64,000 nucleotides of DNA from Gimesia fumaroli (GCF_007754425.1 NZ_CP037452.1:6799164-6863163); one strand, 5' to 3'; shown: positions 9,322 to 19,488, numbered from the stretch's first letter. Numbers and translations: made by a program. The notes: generated by a model not told the origin, from the sequence alone.

Positions 9322-9354
9322 AAAGGCCTTCGTCCTCCCGACGAAGGCCTTTTT
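9322..9354 (+). terminator. Rho-independent terminator
   Basis: A perfect 13-bp stem (AAAGGCCTTCGTC, 9322-9334, with 9340-9352), a 5-base loop CTCCC and a run of five T. It lies 37 bp behind the tRNA-Arg fragment, where the original tRNA terminator is expected. That fits the view that the fragment is the original chromosomal 3' end or a copy carried with it. Confidence 0.85.
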
Positions 9355-9594
9355 CATTCCCCCCCACGATAAATATGAGTCATCGGAGCTCCTTGATGTG
9401 AAACTTACCTGGAGTCTCTGGAAACCAGCCTCTGAATTCAATGGTCCTCTCTCAAGACCGCTGAGCTGGGTTAAGAATTGATGAATCTAAGGGCGCTGAC
9501 TGGATACTCCGTTTGAAGGTCGCTAGCCTGACGGCAGATTTAACGTGCCTGGCAAACCAGGTCAGGTCAATTTGCCTGTTCAAGGGTCTGGTGA

Positions 9595-10413
9595 ATGTTC
9601 TACTCAAAATTGTTCTCGGTTTTTCTGCTGGCGCTTGCCTGTTACGAGTCGATTGGTCTGGCAGAGCATCAGGCGAAGGCACCGCAATTTCGTGCTCATG
9701 CTCATAATGACTACTACCATAGTCGACCTCTGTTGGATGCTCTGGACAACGGCTTCTGGTCCGTGGAAGCAGATATTTTTCTGGTCGATGGAGAACTGCT
9801 CGTTGGTCATAGTCGTTCCGAGTTATCCCGAGAACGCACACTCCAAAAGCTGTATCTCAATCCGTTAAAAGAATACTTCCAGAACCATCCTCTGAAAACA
9901 GATGAGAAATCCCCGCCGTTCACCTTGCTGGTCGACATCAAAACAAACGGCGAAGAAGTTTATCCAGTACTGCGAGAACAACTTCAGAAATACAAAACGC
10001 TACTCTGCACTTTTAAAGACGGGAAAATAATACGGGGTCCGGTGCAGGTTGTGATCTCGGGGGATCGACCTGTTAAAATGATCGAAGCAGACAATCCACG
10101 ATACGTTGGAATCGATGGCCGCCTGAGTGACTTGGACTCTGATAAACCATCCCACCTGATGCCACTGATCAGCGACCGCTGGACATCACATTTTCAATAC
10201 CGAGGAAAGGGTCAAATGCCCAAGGCTGAGCGGGCCAGACTGAATAAAATTGTCAAGCAGGCGCATGCGGCGGGACGTCGCGTTCGATTCTGGGCGACGC
10301 CGGAGTCTGAAGAAATGTGGCAGGAACTGGTTGCTGCAGATGTAGACCACATCAATACAGACCAACTTGAAAAGCTGAATGCCTTCTTGTCACAACCAAC
10401 GAATGAACATTAG
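9595..10413 (+). CDS. Secreted PI-PLC-like phosphodiesterase (AIM6-type)
   Basis: A 272-residue protein with an N-terminal hydrophobic signal sequence (about residues 1-22), so probably exported. The mature part opens with HAHNDYYHSRPLLDAL followed by EADIFLVDGELLVGH. This is the signature of the AIM6-like branch of the PI-PLC/glycerophosphodiesterase TIM-barrel superfamily, where the first His pair and the E-x-D pair hold the metal and substrate phosphate. Further barrel strands are visible (LLVDIKT, VQVVISGD, YVGIDGR) and the end VDHINTDQLEKL is typical. The substrate is unknown; a phosphodiester is expected. AAGGG lies 8 bases before the ATG. It stands alone, just outside the island boundary. 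Confidence 0.7.
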   Translation: MFYSKLFSVFLLALACYESIGLAEHQAKAPQFRAHAHNDYYHSRPLLDALDNGFWSVEADIFLVDGELLVGHSRSELSRERTLQKLYLNPLKEYFQNHPLKTDEKSPPFTLLVDIKTNGEEVYPVLREQLQKYKTLLCTFKDGKIIRGPVQVVISGDRPVKMIEADNPRYVGIDGRLSDLDSDKPSHLMPLISDRWTSHFQYRGKGQMPKAERARLNKIVKQAHAAGRRVRFWATPESEEMWQELVAADVDHINTDQLEKLNAFLSQPTNEH

Positions 10414-10817
10414 TAATCTCGATACGCTGTAGTCATTCGCACGATTCTGCTGATCGAGCAATATTTTGCAGATCCGGGCAAACTTTTGCAGTTCAATTCG
10501 CCTCAGTGTTTTCGTGTTTTCGTGTTTTCTGTGATGTATAAATTCAGCTCGGGAATTAAATTTTAAAGAGTTCCCGGAGTGAACTGAATGTGCTGAAAGT
10601 GACGCAACCATATTCAAGATACTCCTTTCCGCTGAGCATTCGCTCGGACATACATCTGGGAAACGCCTCTAGACAGTAAAGCTATCATCGGGAATTTTCC
10701 TATTTCAGATCTCAGGAGATCTACTTCTATTGGGGAACTGGTATGGCGTTTGCCAATCTCTCTATTAACGCGAACAGGAAATACCTTTCATACCTTAAAT
10801 AAAAGGGAGAAATCCAA
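10414..10817. other. Intergenic region with a short tandem repeat
   Basis: No credible gene. It contains three head-to-tail copies of GTGTTTTC at 10506-10529, and the leader of the following small exported protein with a strong GGGAGA ribosome-binding sequence near its right end. Confidence 0.5.
10506..10529. repeat. Tandem octamer GTGTTTTC x3
   Basis: Three exact adjacent copies of GTGTTTTC at 10506-10513, 10514-10521 and 10522-10529. The function is unknown. Confidence 0.85.
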
Positions 10818-11354
10818 ATGAAAGCGCTCACTTTAAAAGCATTAACGGTAACAGCAGCGCTGGGGCTCTGTCCCCTGCTGCTGACAGCACAAGCGCAAGC
10901 TGACACTCCTGATGTGCAACTCAATTCGGGAGCCAAGATCACCGCTACCATTTTGCCGGCACCGTCCAAAACTCAAATCGATCCGATTGTACGTGAGGGA
11001 ACTGCGCATCTGAATCTTGATAATGCAACTCGGGCACGGTATCGATACCACAACGCACGTTGGTTTTTTTTAACCCAACAGGGGCAGTGGCTGGTCGACG
11101 AGAATGGGACCTGGCAAGCCTTTGATCCGGAAAAGTATGACGATCTGGTGCAGTACATCAGTTCGCAAACCGATCAGAAAGCAAGCAACGAAACGTCTCA
11201 GTCTAACACGGCTTCAAACAATTGTTATTGCTATCCAACGTATCAAAGCAACTCATACAACCGATCGTACGTCCATCACAGACACCATCACCATGAGTTT
11301 GGTGGGATCCACTATGGCCACTGGGGCACAGGGTTCCGTAACGGATTCAAATAA
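10818..11354 (+). CDS. Small exported His-rich protein of unknown function
   Basis: 178 residues with a clear signal peptide (positively charged start, hydrophobic core, ALA-type cleavage around residue 28). The mature protein has a compact domain containing YRYHNARWFFLTQQGQWLV and DENGTWQAFDP. It then has an Asn/Ser/Gln-rich linker with two Cys (NCYCYP) and a tail rich in His, Tyr and Gly (YVHHRHHHHEFGGIHYGHWG). The His cluster could bind metal, but that is inference. A GGGAGA ribosome-binding sequence precedes the start, and a terminator-like hairpin follows at 11425. It is transcribed alone. I do not recognise a named family. Confidence 0.75.
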   Translation: MKALTLKALTVTAALGLCPLLLTAQAQADTPDVQLNSGAKITATILPAPSKTQIDPIVREGTAHLNLDNATRARYRYHNARWFFLTQQGQWLVDENGTWQAFDPEKYDDLVQYISSQTDQKASNETSQSNTASNNCYCYPTYQSNSYNRSYVHHRHHHHEFGGIHYGHWGTGFRNGFK

Positions 11355-11424
11355 CTTTAATTGAAGGAGTTGTTAAACGAAAGACCCTGATCAACGCGTG
11401 TTGATCAGTCATGAAGGTGTGCTT

Positions 11425-11464
11425 AAGACAGATCAGTCATCCTTTTTGCTGATCTGTCTTTTTT
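11425..11464 (+). terminator. Rho-independent terminator after the His-rich protein gene
   Basis: A perfect 12-bp stem AAGACAGATCAG (11425-11436) with 11449-11460, a 12-base loop and six T. A second perfect inverted repeat, CTGATCAAC/GTTGATCAG (11387-11395 and 11400-11408, four-base loop), lies just upstream and may add to termination or protect the mRNA end. Confidence 0.85.
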
Positions 11465-11611
11465 GCTGCGCGGTTTCCAATACCAAATCGTATCGCATAT
11501 GCTGGAGATGACAATATATCTCATTGTGTAGATGGAATTTCTCATTGTAGTCCGTCATTCCTTTGCTAAACTGGATGGTTTCACCTCTATTGAAGCTTGA
11601 TCAATCATTTC

Positions 11612-13063
11612 ATGAGAGTCATACCAGTGAAGCATCTTTTCTTTCTCTTCCTGATCTTTCTGGCACAGCCACTGTCGGCTACCGAACATCCCAATATCGT
11701 ACTCGTGTTTATCGATGACATGGGCTGGGGCGACTTTTCCTGTTTTGGCAATACAAAAGCCAGCACTCCCCACATTGACAGTCTTGCCAAAGAAGGCATC
11801 CGCTTCGAACAGTTTTATGTCAATTCACCGATCTGCTCTCCCTCCCGCGTGGCGATCTCAACGGGGCAGTATCCGCATCGTCACAGGATCAGTTCTTATC
11901 TGGCCAGCCGCAAAAAAAATCAAACTCGGGGAATCGCAAACTGGCTCGATCCAACGGCACCGATGCTGGCCCGATTTCTGAAACAGGCCGGCTATGCGAC
12001 TGCGCATTGCGGGAAATGGCACATGGGCGGACAACGGGACGTGAACGATGCGCCCGCCATTACCACGTACGGCTTTGATGTTTCACTGACGAACTTCGAG
12101 GGCATGGGAGCGAAGCTGCTGCCTTTGACCGAAGTGCCTCTCAAAACGGGAGGGGTGAAGAAGGGACGCATCTGGCAGGACGCCACCCGTCTGGGCGAAC
12201 CGGTCGAGTGGATGCTGCGTTCCATGATCACCGGTGGTTTCGCCGACAAAGCAGTCGCGTTCATTGATCAGTCTCAAATGAATCAGCGGCCGTTCTATAT
12301 TAATGTCTGGCCCGATGACGTGCATACGCCTCTGTTTCCTTCCGTCGGGAACTGGGCAGACTCTCAGCGGGGGCTCTATCTGTCCGTTCTGGAAGAGATG
12401 GACCAGCAACTGTCGCGGCTCTTTGATCGCATTCGGAAAGATGATTTATTACGTAACAATACGCTGATTCTCGTCTGCTCGGATAATGGACCTGAAAAAA
12501 ATGCAGGATCGGCGGGTCCCTTCCGGGGATTGAAGGCAACTCTGTTTGAAGGGGGTATCCGTTCGCCCCTGATTGTCTGGGGGCCCGGTTTCATCGCCCC
12601 GCCTCAACGCGGCACGATTAACAAAACCTCTGTCTTCGCCGCCATCGATCTGGTGCCCTCACTGCTGGATCTGGCCGGTGTGTCTGCCCCCAAAGCAGTG
12701 CACTTTGATGGGGAAGATCTCGCGAAAACACTGATCGGCAAATCTCACCAGTCCCGATCAGCGCCGCTATTTTTCAGGCGTCCGCCGGATCGGAAAGAAT
12801 TTCGCCATTTGAAAAATCTACCCGACCTGGCAGTGAGAGAGGGAAAATGGAAACTGCTGTGTGACTACGATGGCAAGCGTCCTCAGCTTTACGACTTGCA
12901 AACCGATCCCGGCGAAGCGATAAATCTCGCAGGTCAAAATCCAGAGCTGACCAGGCGGCTGATCAAGGAAATCCTCGCGTGGAATGCCACAATGCCCGCT
13001 GACGCCGGCAATCCGAACTTCAAGCTGACACACAAAAACGCTGAACAGAAACAGACAAAGTAA
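11612..13063 (+). CDS. Sulfatase, Cys-type (S1 family), exported
   Basis: 483 residues from the ATG at 11612, which gives a good signal peptide; a TTG at 11597 in the same frame would add five residues. The alkaline-phosphatase-like fold is clear. Visible features are the metal-binding Asp pair in VFIDDMGWGDF, the formylglycine site Cys75 in CSPSR, GKWHMGG, the downstream metal motif CSDNGPEK and the C-terminal LYDLQTDPGEAINLA. Cys75 must be oxidised to formylglycine by a maturase (anSME or FGE) encoded elsewhere. It should remove sulfate esters from a polysaccharide or small ester outside the cytoplasm; the substrate cannot be read from sequence. A second sulfatase follows after 17 bp, so the two are probably one operon. 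Confidence 0.92.
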   Translation: MRVIPVKHLFFLFLIFLAQPLSATEHPNIVLVFIDDMGWGDFSCFGNTKASTPHIDSLAKEGIRFEQFYVNSPICSPSRVAISTGQYPHRHRISSYLASRKKNQTRGIANWLDPTAPMLARFLKQAGYATAHCGKWHMGGQRDVNDAPAITTYGFDVSLTNFEGMGAKLLPLTEVPLKTGGVKKGRIWQDATRLGEPVEWMLRSMITGGFADKAVAFIDQSQMNQRPFYINVWPDDVHTPLFPSVGNWADSQRGLYLSVLEEMDQQLSRLFDRIRKDDLLRNNTLILVCSDNGPEKNAGSAGPFRGLKATLFEGGIRSPLIVWGPGFIAPPQRGTINKTSVFAAIDLVPSLLDLAGVSAPKAVHFDGEDLAKTLIGKSHQSRSAPLFFRRPPDRKEFRHLKNLPDLAVREGKWKLLCDYDGKRPQLYDLQTDPGEAINLAGQNPELTRRLIKEILAWNATMPADAGNPNFKLTHKNAEQKQTK

Positions 13064-13080
13064 CTATTTTTGAAAGAAAC

Positions 13081-14775
13081 ATGAACGTGATGCGCACCAC
13101 AACCATGATTTATTCTTCAGTCTTTCTACTCTGTGTGATGTTCGTCGCAGGGCAGTCCGCTCCCGCTGCTGCCGCAGAGCGACCTAATATCATTCTGATT
13201 CTGGCGGATGACCTGGGTTATTCGGATTTAGGCTGTTATGGCGGTGAGATCCAGACGCCTCACATCGACTCGCTGGCGGCTGGCGGCGTCCGCTTTACGC
13301 AGCTCTACAACTCGGCACGCTGTTGCCCCACGCGGGCTTCGCTGATGACGGGCCTCTATCCTTCGCAGGCAGGCATTGGTGATTTCACGACACCACGGCC
13401 CAACAAAAAACGTGGGCCGGGATATCTGGGACGCTTAAACAATCGCTGTGCCACCATGGCGGAAGTCTTGAAACCTGCCGGCTATGGCTGCTACTACGTC
13501 GGCAAGTGGCACATGCATCCGGAAACCGGGCCAATAAAACGGGGCTTCGATGAATTCTATGGATACACGAAAGGCCATTCGCACGATCAATATGATGCGG
13601 ACTATTACATTCGTTTGCCTCAGGGACGGAAAAAAGAAATCGACCCGCCCGCTAATCAATATTATGCCACCGATGTCTTCAACCAGTACGCGTTGGAGTT
13701 CATTCGGCAAGGGCAGAAGAGCGACAAGCCCTGGTTTCTGTTTCTCGGTCATTCTTCGCCTCACTTTCCTGTGCAGGCACCCGCTGAACGTGCTGACAAA
13801 TACGAAGCAACCTATCGGCGTGGCTGGGACGAGCTCCGTGCGGAACGATATGACCGCATGCAGCAACTCGGCTTGATCGACGGTAAACATTGGAAACTGA
13901 CTCCCCGTTCCATCGTACCCGTTGATCGTGACGATATCGCCAACGGGTTTTCCGGCCAGCAGAATCCTGCCTGGAATTCATTGGATGAAGCACGCCAGCA
14001 AGACCTGGCACGACGCATGGCTGTGTTTGCTGCGATGGTGGAGGGTGTTGATACAGGAGTCGGTCAGATCATTGATCACTTGAAAAAAACAGAGGACTTT
14101 GAGAATACTTTAATTCTCTTCCTCAGTGATAACGGCGCCTGTTATGAATGGGGGCCGTTCGGCTTTGATGGTCGCTCCCGAAAAGGGATCACTACCCTGA
14201 GAACGGGCGTCGAGCTAAGAAAGACCGGGGGGCCGGGAACCCATCAGTCTTATGGCAGCGGCTGGGCCAATCTGGGAAACACCCCGTTCCGGCTTTACAA
14301 ACATTTCACGCACGAAGGGGGCATCAGCAGTCCCTTCATCGCGCATTGGCCTCAAGGAATCGATAAGTCAAACCGCTGGGTTCGTGATCCAGCACACGTC
14401 ATGGATCTGCTGCCCACACTGATCGAGGTCGCGGGAGCAACCTATCCAAAGCAACAAAAGGGAACCACGATAACGCCCCTTGAAGGAATGAGCCTGCTGC
14501 CCGCCATGCGCGGCGAACAACTTCCAGAGCGAACAATCGGATTTGATCATCAGGCCGCGCATGCGTTACGGAAAGGGGACTGGAAAATCGTCTGGTCAAA
14601 ACGAATGCCAACGGAAATCAAGTGGGAACTCTATAATCTGGCTGATGATTGCTGTGAGTTGAACGACCTCGCAGAGAAATATCCCGAGCGCGTGCAAGCG
14701 ATGGCAGCCGAATGGGAGACCTGGGCGCGGCACGTTGGTGTCACTTGGAATGATGGAAAGAAAAAAAGACCTTAG
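13081..14775 (+). CDS. Arylsulfatase, Cys-type (S1 family), exported
   Basis: 564 residues with a signal peptide ending near residue 32. Key motifs are LADDLGYSDLGCYGGE (metal Asp pair), Cys81 in CCPTR for the formylglycine, GKWHM, FLSDNGACYEWG and a C-terminal WELYNLADDCCELNDLAEK. Its length and the insert between the site and the DNG motif resemble the arylsulfatase A branch (AtsA-like). It is the second gene of a sulfatase pair, 17 bp after the first, so the two enzymes probably act on the same sulfated polymer. It converges on the M56 gene, with stop codons 12 bp apart. Confidence 0.92.
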   Translation: MNVMRTTTMIYSSVFLLCVMFVAGQSAPAAAAERPNIILILADDLGYSDLGCYGGEIQTPHIDSLAAGGVRFTQLYNSARCCPTRASLMTGLYPSQAGIGDFTTPRPNKKRGPGYLGRLNNRCATMAEVLKPAGYGCYYVGKWHMHPETGPIKRGFDEFYGYTKGHSHDQYDADYYIRLPQGRKKEIDPPANQYYATDVFNQYALEFIRQGQKSDKPWFLFLGHSSPHFPVQAPAERADKYEATYRRGWDELRAERYDRMQQLGLIDGKHWKLTPRSIVPVDRDDIANGFSGQQNPAWNSLDEARQQDLARRMAVFAAMVEGVDTGVGQIIDHLKKTEDFENTLILFLSDNGACYEWGPFGFDGRSRKGITTLRTGVELRKTGGPGTHQSYGSGWANLGNTPFRLYKHFTHEGGISSPFIAHWPQGIDKSNRWVRDPAHVMDLLPTLIEVAGATYPKQQKGTTITPLEGMSLLPAMRGEQLPERTIGFDHQAAHALRKGDWKIVWSKRMPTEIKWELYNLADDCCELNDLAEKYPERVQAMAAEWETWARHVGVTWNDGKKKRP

Positions 14776-14787
14776 ATTAAGTCGCTA

Positions 14788-17700
14788 CTACTTAACCTTC
14801 GTTTTTTCTTCAAACTTGCGACGCCGCTCGCGGGATGATTCACGCATCAATTCCAGCTGCAGACTCTGTTGTTCGGACAGGGGGCCTAAGCCAAGCTCTC
14901 GTTTTTCGCCGGGCATCATGTTGACGGACGCACCGGGTAGCGAAATGCCGCCGCCATCTGGTTGTTTGAAACTGCGACTGATGGTGGCCCGATAGAGGGG
15001 AGGAATCTGGTTATAGACAAAACCCATTTCTTTCACCTCTTGAGGCAAGTCGTCCCAATACTGGTTGAACACAATCTCAGGCCAGCCCAGGTTCGCATCA
15101 ATTCGATTGGTCAGATTTACTGTCTGTATTTCGTTGGGAACTTTCCCCAGTTCGGTTTTCAGGCCAGCCCAGGGAAGTAGTTTAATTTTTCGATCTGCGG
15201 GAATCTGATCGTTGCGGACAAGCGAAAAACCAGCATCGGGGTGCAATGCGAGTAAATAGAACTTTTCCTCATTGGCTGGATAAAGATCAAATTGCCCCTT
15301 GGAGTCAGACAGTGTCATGACGTGTTCGAGCCGATTGCGAATTCGTCCCAGTACCAGGACGACGTGATAGGCCTGATAGGAGATGGAGGAATCGACGGGT
15401 AAGATTAAAGCTACCTCAGCATCTTCGATGGGCGTCCCCTTTTGATCGACGATTGTGCCGATCATTTTGTTTTGAGGATCGGGTTTTAAATCGGCGGCCG
15501 TTTTGATCTGGTCATAACGAAAGTCGGTCCGCGGCCACAGGCTCCCTTCACTGTGTCCCGCAAACTTATACTTGCGCGTCAGTTCCCACATTTTTGCTTT
15601 TGCTGCTTGATACCCATCGGATAACATAGTCCCACGAGTAAAATAAAACGCAGGTCTGATGAGGGATGTGTCAGGTAGCGTTTTGAATAAATCGTCGATT
15701 TCATCCCAAGTGATGATCTCCTTACCTTCCAGTAGAATGACATGTTTTGCGATGACAAAAGACAACTTGGCAGCAGGAGGCTTCTTTACTGGAATAGATG
15801 TGTCTGCATTGATTTTCTTTTTGATCTGAGCAGCGGGTTTTCTTTTGTTCTCCTCAACTTTGGGAGTTGTGGCTTCTCCCTTGTTACCTTCACTCTCTGG
15901 CAGTTGTGACAAATCGAACTCCACACGCGTCTCTTGAGTGGAATCAATGTCCACAGTCTTCACAGGACCAGAGGGATAATTCAAAGAAACGCTCACCCGC
16001 TGTTTTTCGTTACCTGCATTGAGGTCCATCGCCAGTCCTAGAAATTTGGCAATGCCCCCCTCATCAGTCGGTTCAATTTGAACATCCGCGCCAATTGATC
16101 CAGTATAGCGAATCTGATTACGCGTGCCTGGATTCAAAAGCAGAACAGCCGTCTGTCGCAGAGCGACATAGGCTTTTCCTTTGATCTGTGTCAGTTGACT
16201 CAAGTCGCCTTTGATTTTGACGATGAGATCGTGGCGTTTCGGAATGACAATCCGCTTGGTTTGACCAGGCTGAAAATCCTTAACAATCACGCGGGCTCCG
16301 TTTTTTGCTTCGATTACAAATAGATAGTCTGCATTTTTTGAAAGCTCTGCCAGTTCAAAACGGCCTTGCGCATCAGTGGTTGTGATCAGTTTTCCCCAGT
16401 AACGTCCTCTCGCTGTTTTGATCGATTCAGAATAACTGAAGGAACCTCCTCCCTGATCAATTTTATCTCTGAGAAACAGATTGGCGCCCACCAATGGTTT
16501 GCCTGCGGTATCTACGACCACACCTGTGGTTTTCGGAGTGGGAGTCAGCGTCAATGTCGTCTCTTTTTGTGAACGTAAATCCTGAGCCCTGGCCTGTAAC
16601 GGTTCATACCCCGGTGCTGACACATAAATTGTATAGTTCTGATCAGCCAGATGCTCCAGCAATGACGCCCCATTTGCATTGGTCGTCTGTTTCTGACCTC
16701 CACCACTTGCGTGCCCAAACCATTCAGGACCTGCAGAAACCGTGGCTCCTGCGATCGGTTCCTGTTTCTCATTTTGTACGCGCAATAAATGTGAGAACCC
16801 CGGTTTGAGGACAATCGTGACATCATCACGCTGTTCCCCCGATTTTAATTCCAAAGGCCCGACGAGCACGGGAGCATAACCTTCGGCGATATATCTCAAC
16901 CAGGTCTTCCCTGGGAGAAATTTCGTTGAGAAGCGGTCCACATACTGATTGATAGTTCCTACGCTGCCTTTTCTTTTGTAGTACAGATAACCTTTTGTGG
17001 TTGCCGGTGATCCATCCTCAAGAACGATCCGCCCTGATACCATAGCACTCTCAGCAGGCGAAGGAGAGTTAGCTGCCGCGGTGTTATTTTCTGCCGTCTT
17101 CTGTTTTGCTTGTGGATTCAACGGCAGGTTCTTGATTTCGAGATACTCAAACGGTCTGCTCTGAAATTCGAAGCGATCCAGTTGTTCAAGTTTCAGGTCA
17201 CCGAAACGTGCCTTGTAGATAGAGTAGGCTCCCTGAGTGAAGCTCGTATTTGATCTCATGCCGGAGCGATGAATTTCACCTTGCTTGTCGATAGCGACGA
17301 TTCGAATTTCGCGGTCCTGGATATCATGCATAGCAACCACAACAATATCACCCTGCTGGGTAAAGGGCCCCGACATCTGTGCGTGATACACGATCGGCTG
17401 ATTCTGTCGTAAAGCGGATTCGGTGAGCCCTATATCCCCAAAGCTATTATCCGCGTCCATTTTGATTTTGGTTTCCCACTTGCCATTGGCAAGACCCACA
17501 CGCAAATCAACTGACTTCAGGTCCTGATTCGCGGCAAAGACCTGGGCATAATACCCTTTGGATCTTTCTTCTCCCTTTAAAGCGACAAATGCACTGCCAG
17601 CTGGTTCTTTGTTAGAAACGGTCCAGCTGAGCTTCGCATTTTGAGGCAGGTTTTTCACACGAAATACGAGTTGCCGACCAATTTGATTTTCATTCACGGG

Positions 17701-19044
17701 GATAGATACACCATGCACCCGATACGGACGCGGTGACAGTGCAGTACCTTCAGTATCCCACCAGCGCTGCGGCGTTTCTGCATAAGTCCCGATCGAAAGG
17801 ACTTCGACATTGCCACTCAGAGAATAGGGCTGGGTTGAATCTGCTCCCGTTTTTACTTCTGCTTCCTGCTGCACCAATTCTGGCGCCGCCGTTTTCTCGG
17901 CGTACGTTGACCAGATGGCAGGACCGCCGATCAGCAGCAGTGCGATCAACGCACAAAACATGCTGCGACGCACCCGAAGTGGCTCTCGGAGTGGTTCGCC
18001 GAACAATCGCGCCACACGTCGACGGATCTCAGAAGGGGCAGGCCCATCCACGGCCAATGCCATCAGTTCCCGTTGCCGCTCCTGATCATATTCGGACAGT
18101 TCAACGACTCTCAATAAAGCGGTCGCGTAATGAACTTTTCGTTCGAATTGGGGCTGGCACTCATCCAGACAAGTCAGTTCATCACAGCAATATTCACGAA
18201 GCCGGCTGATCCGACGGCTTAAGAACCAGAGAGACGGATTAAAAAACAATAACGCTTCTGACAGACGCTGTAACAGATTGACCCACATGTCATACCGATA
18301 GATATGTGCCAGTTCATGTGCCAGAATCAATTCCAGCTGTTGAGGCGTTAATCCGCTGATGATGGATGTCGGCAAAAGTATTGTGGGGCGTATCAGCCCC
18401 ACGACTGCAGGAACGAGAACGTGCTCGCTCAATGACAATTCTGGCATATTCTTCAGAGGCCAGCGTTTGGTGAGCTTTCGCAGGGAGTCGACAGCCGAGC
18501 CGGTTTCGAGTTTCTCCGCAGAGAGACAGAGACGGTTAATATACAACATCGATCGGAACAGCCTGCAAAACATCAAGCCCGCTACCAGAAAATACAGGAC
18601 AATGACCCAGGGACTGATCTGAATCCATTCCGTTCTGGCGACCGGAACCTCAGACTCACGGTCGCTTGACTTTATTTCAGAGGAATAAGTCAGCGGTGTT
18701 TCTCTTATTGGAACATCGACCAATGCCGGGGATGCGGCTTGATGTCTGGGGCGTTCTGAATCCGACAAGACCTCCGGTTGCGACGAAATTGGTCTCGATT
18801 TCTGAGCAACGATATCGAAACTGCGCGACGCTCCCGTCATCGAATAAGTCAACGGTACCGCCAATAGTCCCACCAGTAGTGCAGCGACATTGATCGCATA
18901 ACGCCGCTCGACACGATGGTTAATCCGGAACTGTTCCAGGCACCAGACGGCTGTCAGAATCACCGCAAATTGCCAGACCGAATGCAATAGAGTCAAACAA
19001 AGCCGGGCACTGAATGCGGGATCTATCAAAGTCTGACCGATCAT
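14788..19044 (-). CDS. M56 (BlaR1/MecR1-like) membrane metallopeptidase with a very long C-terminal extension
   Basis: 1418 residues. The first 370 form the sensor-peptidase part: membrane segments around 20-36, 50-68 and 147-165, the zinc motif HELAH at 243-247, FNPSLWFLSRRISRLREYCCDEL and a last membrane segment near 350-365. In BlaR1-type systems such a protease triggers loss of the BlaI repressor when a signal is sensed. The remaining thousand residues are probably extracytoplasmic. They contain several carboxypeptidase-regulatory-like beta-sandwich repeats (for example VSGRIVLEDGSPATTKGY, GVVVDTAGKPLVGANLFL, IGTIVDQKGTPIEDAEVAL) and a Lys-rich linker. No penicillin-binding domain is seen. 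The start overlaps the stop of the upstream BlaI gene by 4 bp. Confidence 0.88.
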   Translation of the reverse strand: MIGQTLIDPAFSARLCLTLLHSVWQFAVILTAVWCLEQFRINHRVERRYAINVAALLVGLLAVPLTYSMTGASRSFDIVAQKSRPISSQPEVLSDSERPRHQAASPALVDVPIRETPLTYSSEIKSSDRESEVPVARTEWIQISPWVIVLYFLVAGLMFCRLFRSMLYINRLCLSAEKLETGSAVDSLRKLTKRWPLKNMPELSLSEHVLVPAVVGLIRPTILLPTSIISGLTPQQLELILAHELAHIYRYDMWVNLLQRLSEALLFFNPSLWFLSRRISRLREYCCDELTCLDECQPQFERKVHYATALLRVVELSEYDQERQRELMALAVDGPAPSEIRRRVARLFGEPLREPLRVRRSMFCALIALLLIGGPAIWSTYAEKTAAPELVQQEAEVKTGADSTQPYSLSGNVEVLSIGTYAETPQRWWDTEGTALSPRPYRVHGVSIPVNENQIGRQLVFRVKNLPQNAKLSWTVSNKEPAGSAFVALKGEERSKGYYAQVFAANQDLKSVDLRVGLANGKWETKIKMDADNSFGDIGLTESALRQNQPIVYHAQMSGPFTQQGDIVVVAMHDIQDREIRIVAIDKQGEIHRSGMRSNTSFTQGAYSIYKARFGDLKLEQLDRFEFQSRPFEYLEIKNLPLNPQAKQKTAENNTAAANSPSPAESAMVSGRIVLEDGSPATTKGYLYYKRKGSVGTINQYVDRFSTKFLPGKTWLRYIAEGYAPVLVGPLELKSGEQRDDVTIVLKPGFSHLLRVQNEKQEPIAGATVSAGPEWFGHASGGGQKQTTNANGASLLEHLADQNYTIYVSAPGYEPLQARAQDLRSQKETTLTLTPTPKTTGVVVDTAGKPLVGANLFLRDKIDQGGGSFSYSESIKTARGRYWGKLITTTDAQGRFELAELSKNADYLFVIEAKNGARVIVKDFQPGQTKRIVIPKRHDLIVKIKGDLSQLTQIKGKAYVALRQTAVLLLNPGTRNQIRYTGSIGADVQIEPTDEGGIAKFLGLAMDLNAGNEKQRVSVSLNYPSGPVKTVDIDSTQETRVEFDLSQLPESEGNKGEATTPKVEENKRKPAAQIKKKINADTSIPVKKPPAAKLSFVIAKHVILLEGKEIITWDEIDDLFKTLPDTSLIRPAFYFTRGTMLSDGYQAAKAKMWELTRKYKFAGHSEGSLWPRTDFRYDQIKTAADLKPDPQNKMIGTIVDQKGTPIEDAEVALILPVDSSISYQAYHVVLVLGRIRNRLEHVMTLSDSKGQFDLYPANEEKFYLLALHPDAGFSLVRNDQIPADRKIKLLPWAGLKTELGKVPNEIQTVNLTNRIDANLGWPEIVFNQYWDDLPQEVKEMGFVYNQIPPLYRATISRSFKQPDGGGISLPGASVNMMPGEKRELGLGPLSEQQSLQLELMRESSRERRRKFEEKTKVK

Positions 19045-19436
19045 TTCGACTGCCCCTTTTCTTTGCGTGCAATCAGCTTTCGAAGTTCAGCAAGTTCGCT
19101 GGAATTGATGTCGGTTGTTTCCAGCAAATTGAGCATCATGGCGGAAGGGGAACCATCGAATAAACGCGATAATAAATCTCCCATGAAATTTCCCGCCACA
19201 TTCTCCTTCTTTACTTTGGGAGAGAACAGGAACGACTTGCCATCCTTCTTCCGCCGTAACAGACCTTTGTCGTACATGATATTCAAAGTCGTAATCACCG
19301 AACTATGTGCCAGCGGCCGATCAGCGTCCGTTTCGAGTTTCGCACGCACCTCACGAACGGGGAGCGGAGATTCCTCCCATAAAATCTTCAGGATCTCCAA
19401 TTCCAGTTTTGTCGGGTGTTCTGAGCCGGGGCGCGC
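19041..19436 (-). CDS. BlaI/MecI/CopY-family repressor
   Basis: 131 residues from the ATG at 19436, which has AGGAA eight bases upstream; a TTG at 19478 would add 14 residues with no family match. The winged-helix domain is typical: TKLELEILKILWEESPLPVREV, then the recognition helix HSSVITTLNIMYDKGLL and a wing with KKDGKSFLFSPK. The C-terminal half is the dimerisation helix bundle with LLSRLFDG and LAELRKLIARKEKG. It should repress its own operon, consisting of this gene and the M56 protease gene that overlaps it by 4 bp. A likely operator lies just upstream at 19489-19502. Confidence 0.9.
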   Translation of the reverse strand, partial: ARPGSEHPTKLELEILKILWEESPLPVREVRAKLETDADRPLAHSSVITTLNIMYDKGLLRRKKDGKSFLFSPKVKKENVAGNFMGDLLSRLFDGSPSAMMLNLLETTDINSSELAELRKLIARKEKGQSK

Positions 19437-19488
19437 CATCGACGTATTCCTGTTCCTTGACGAATTTGAATGAAACAAACATTCTATA

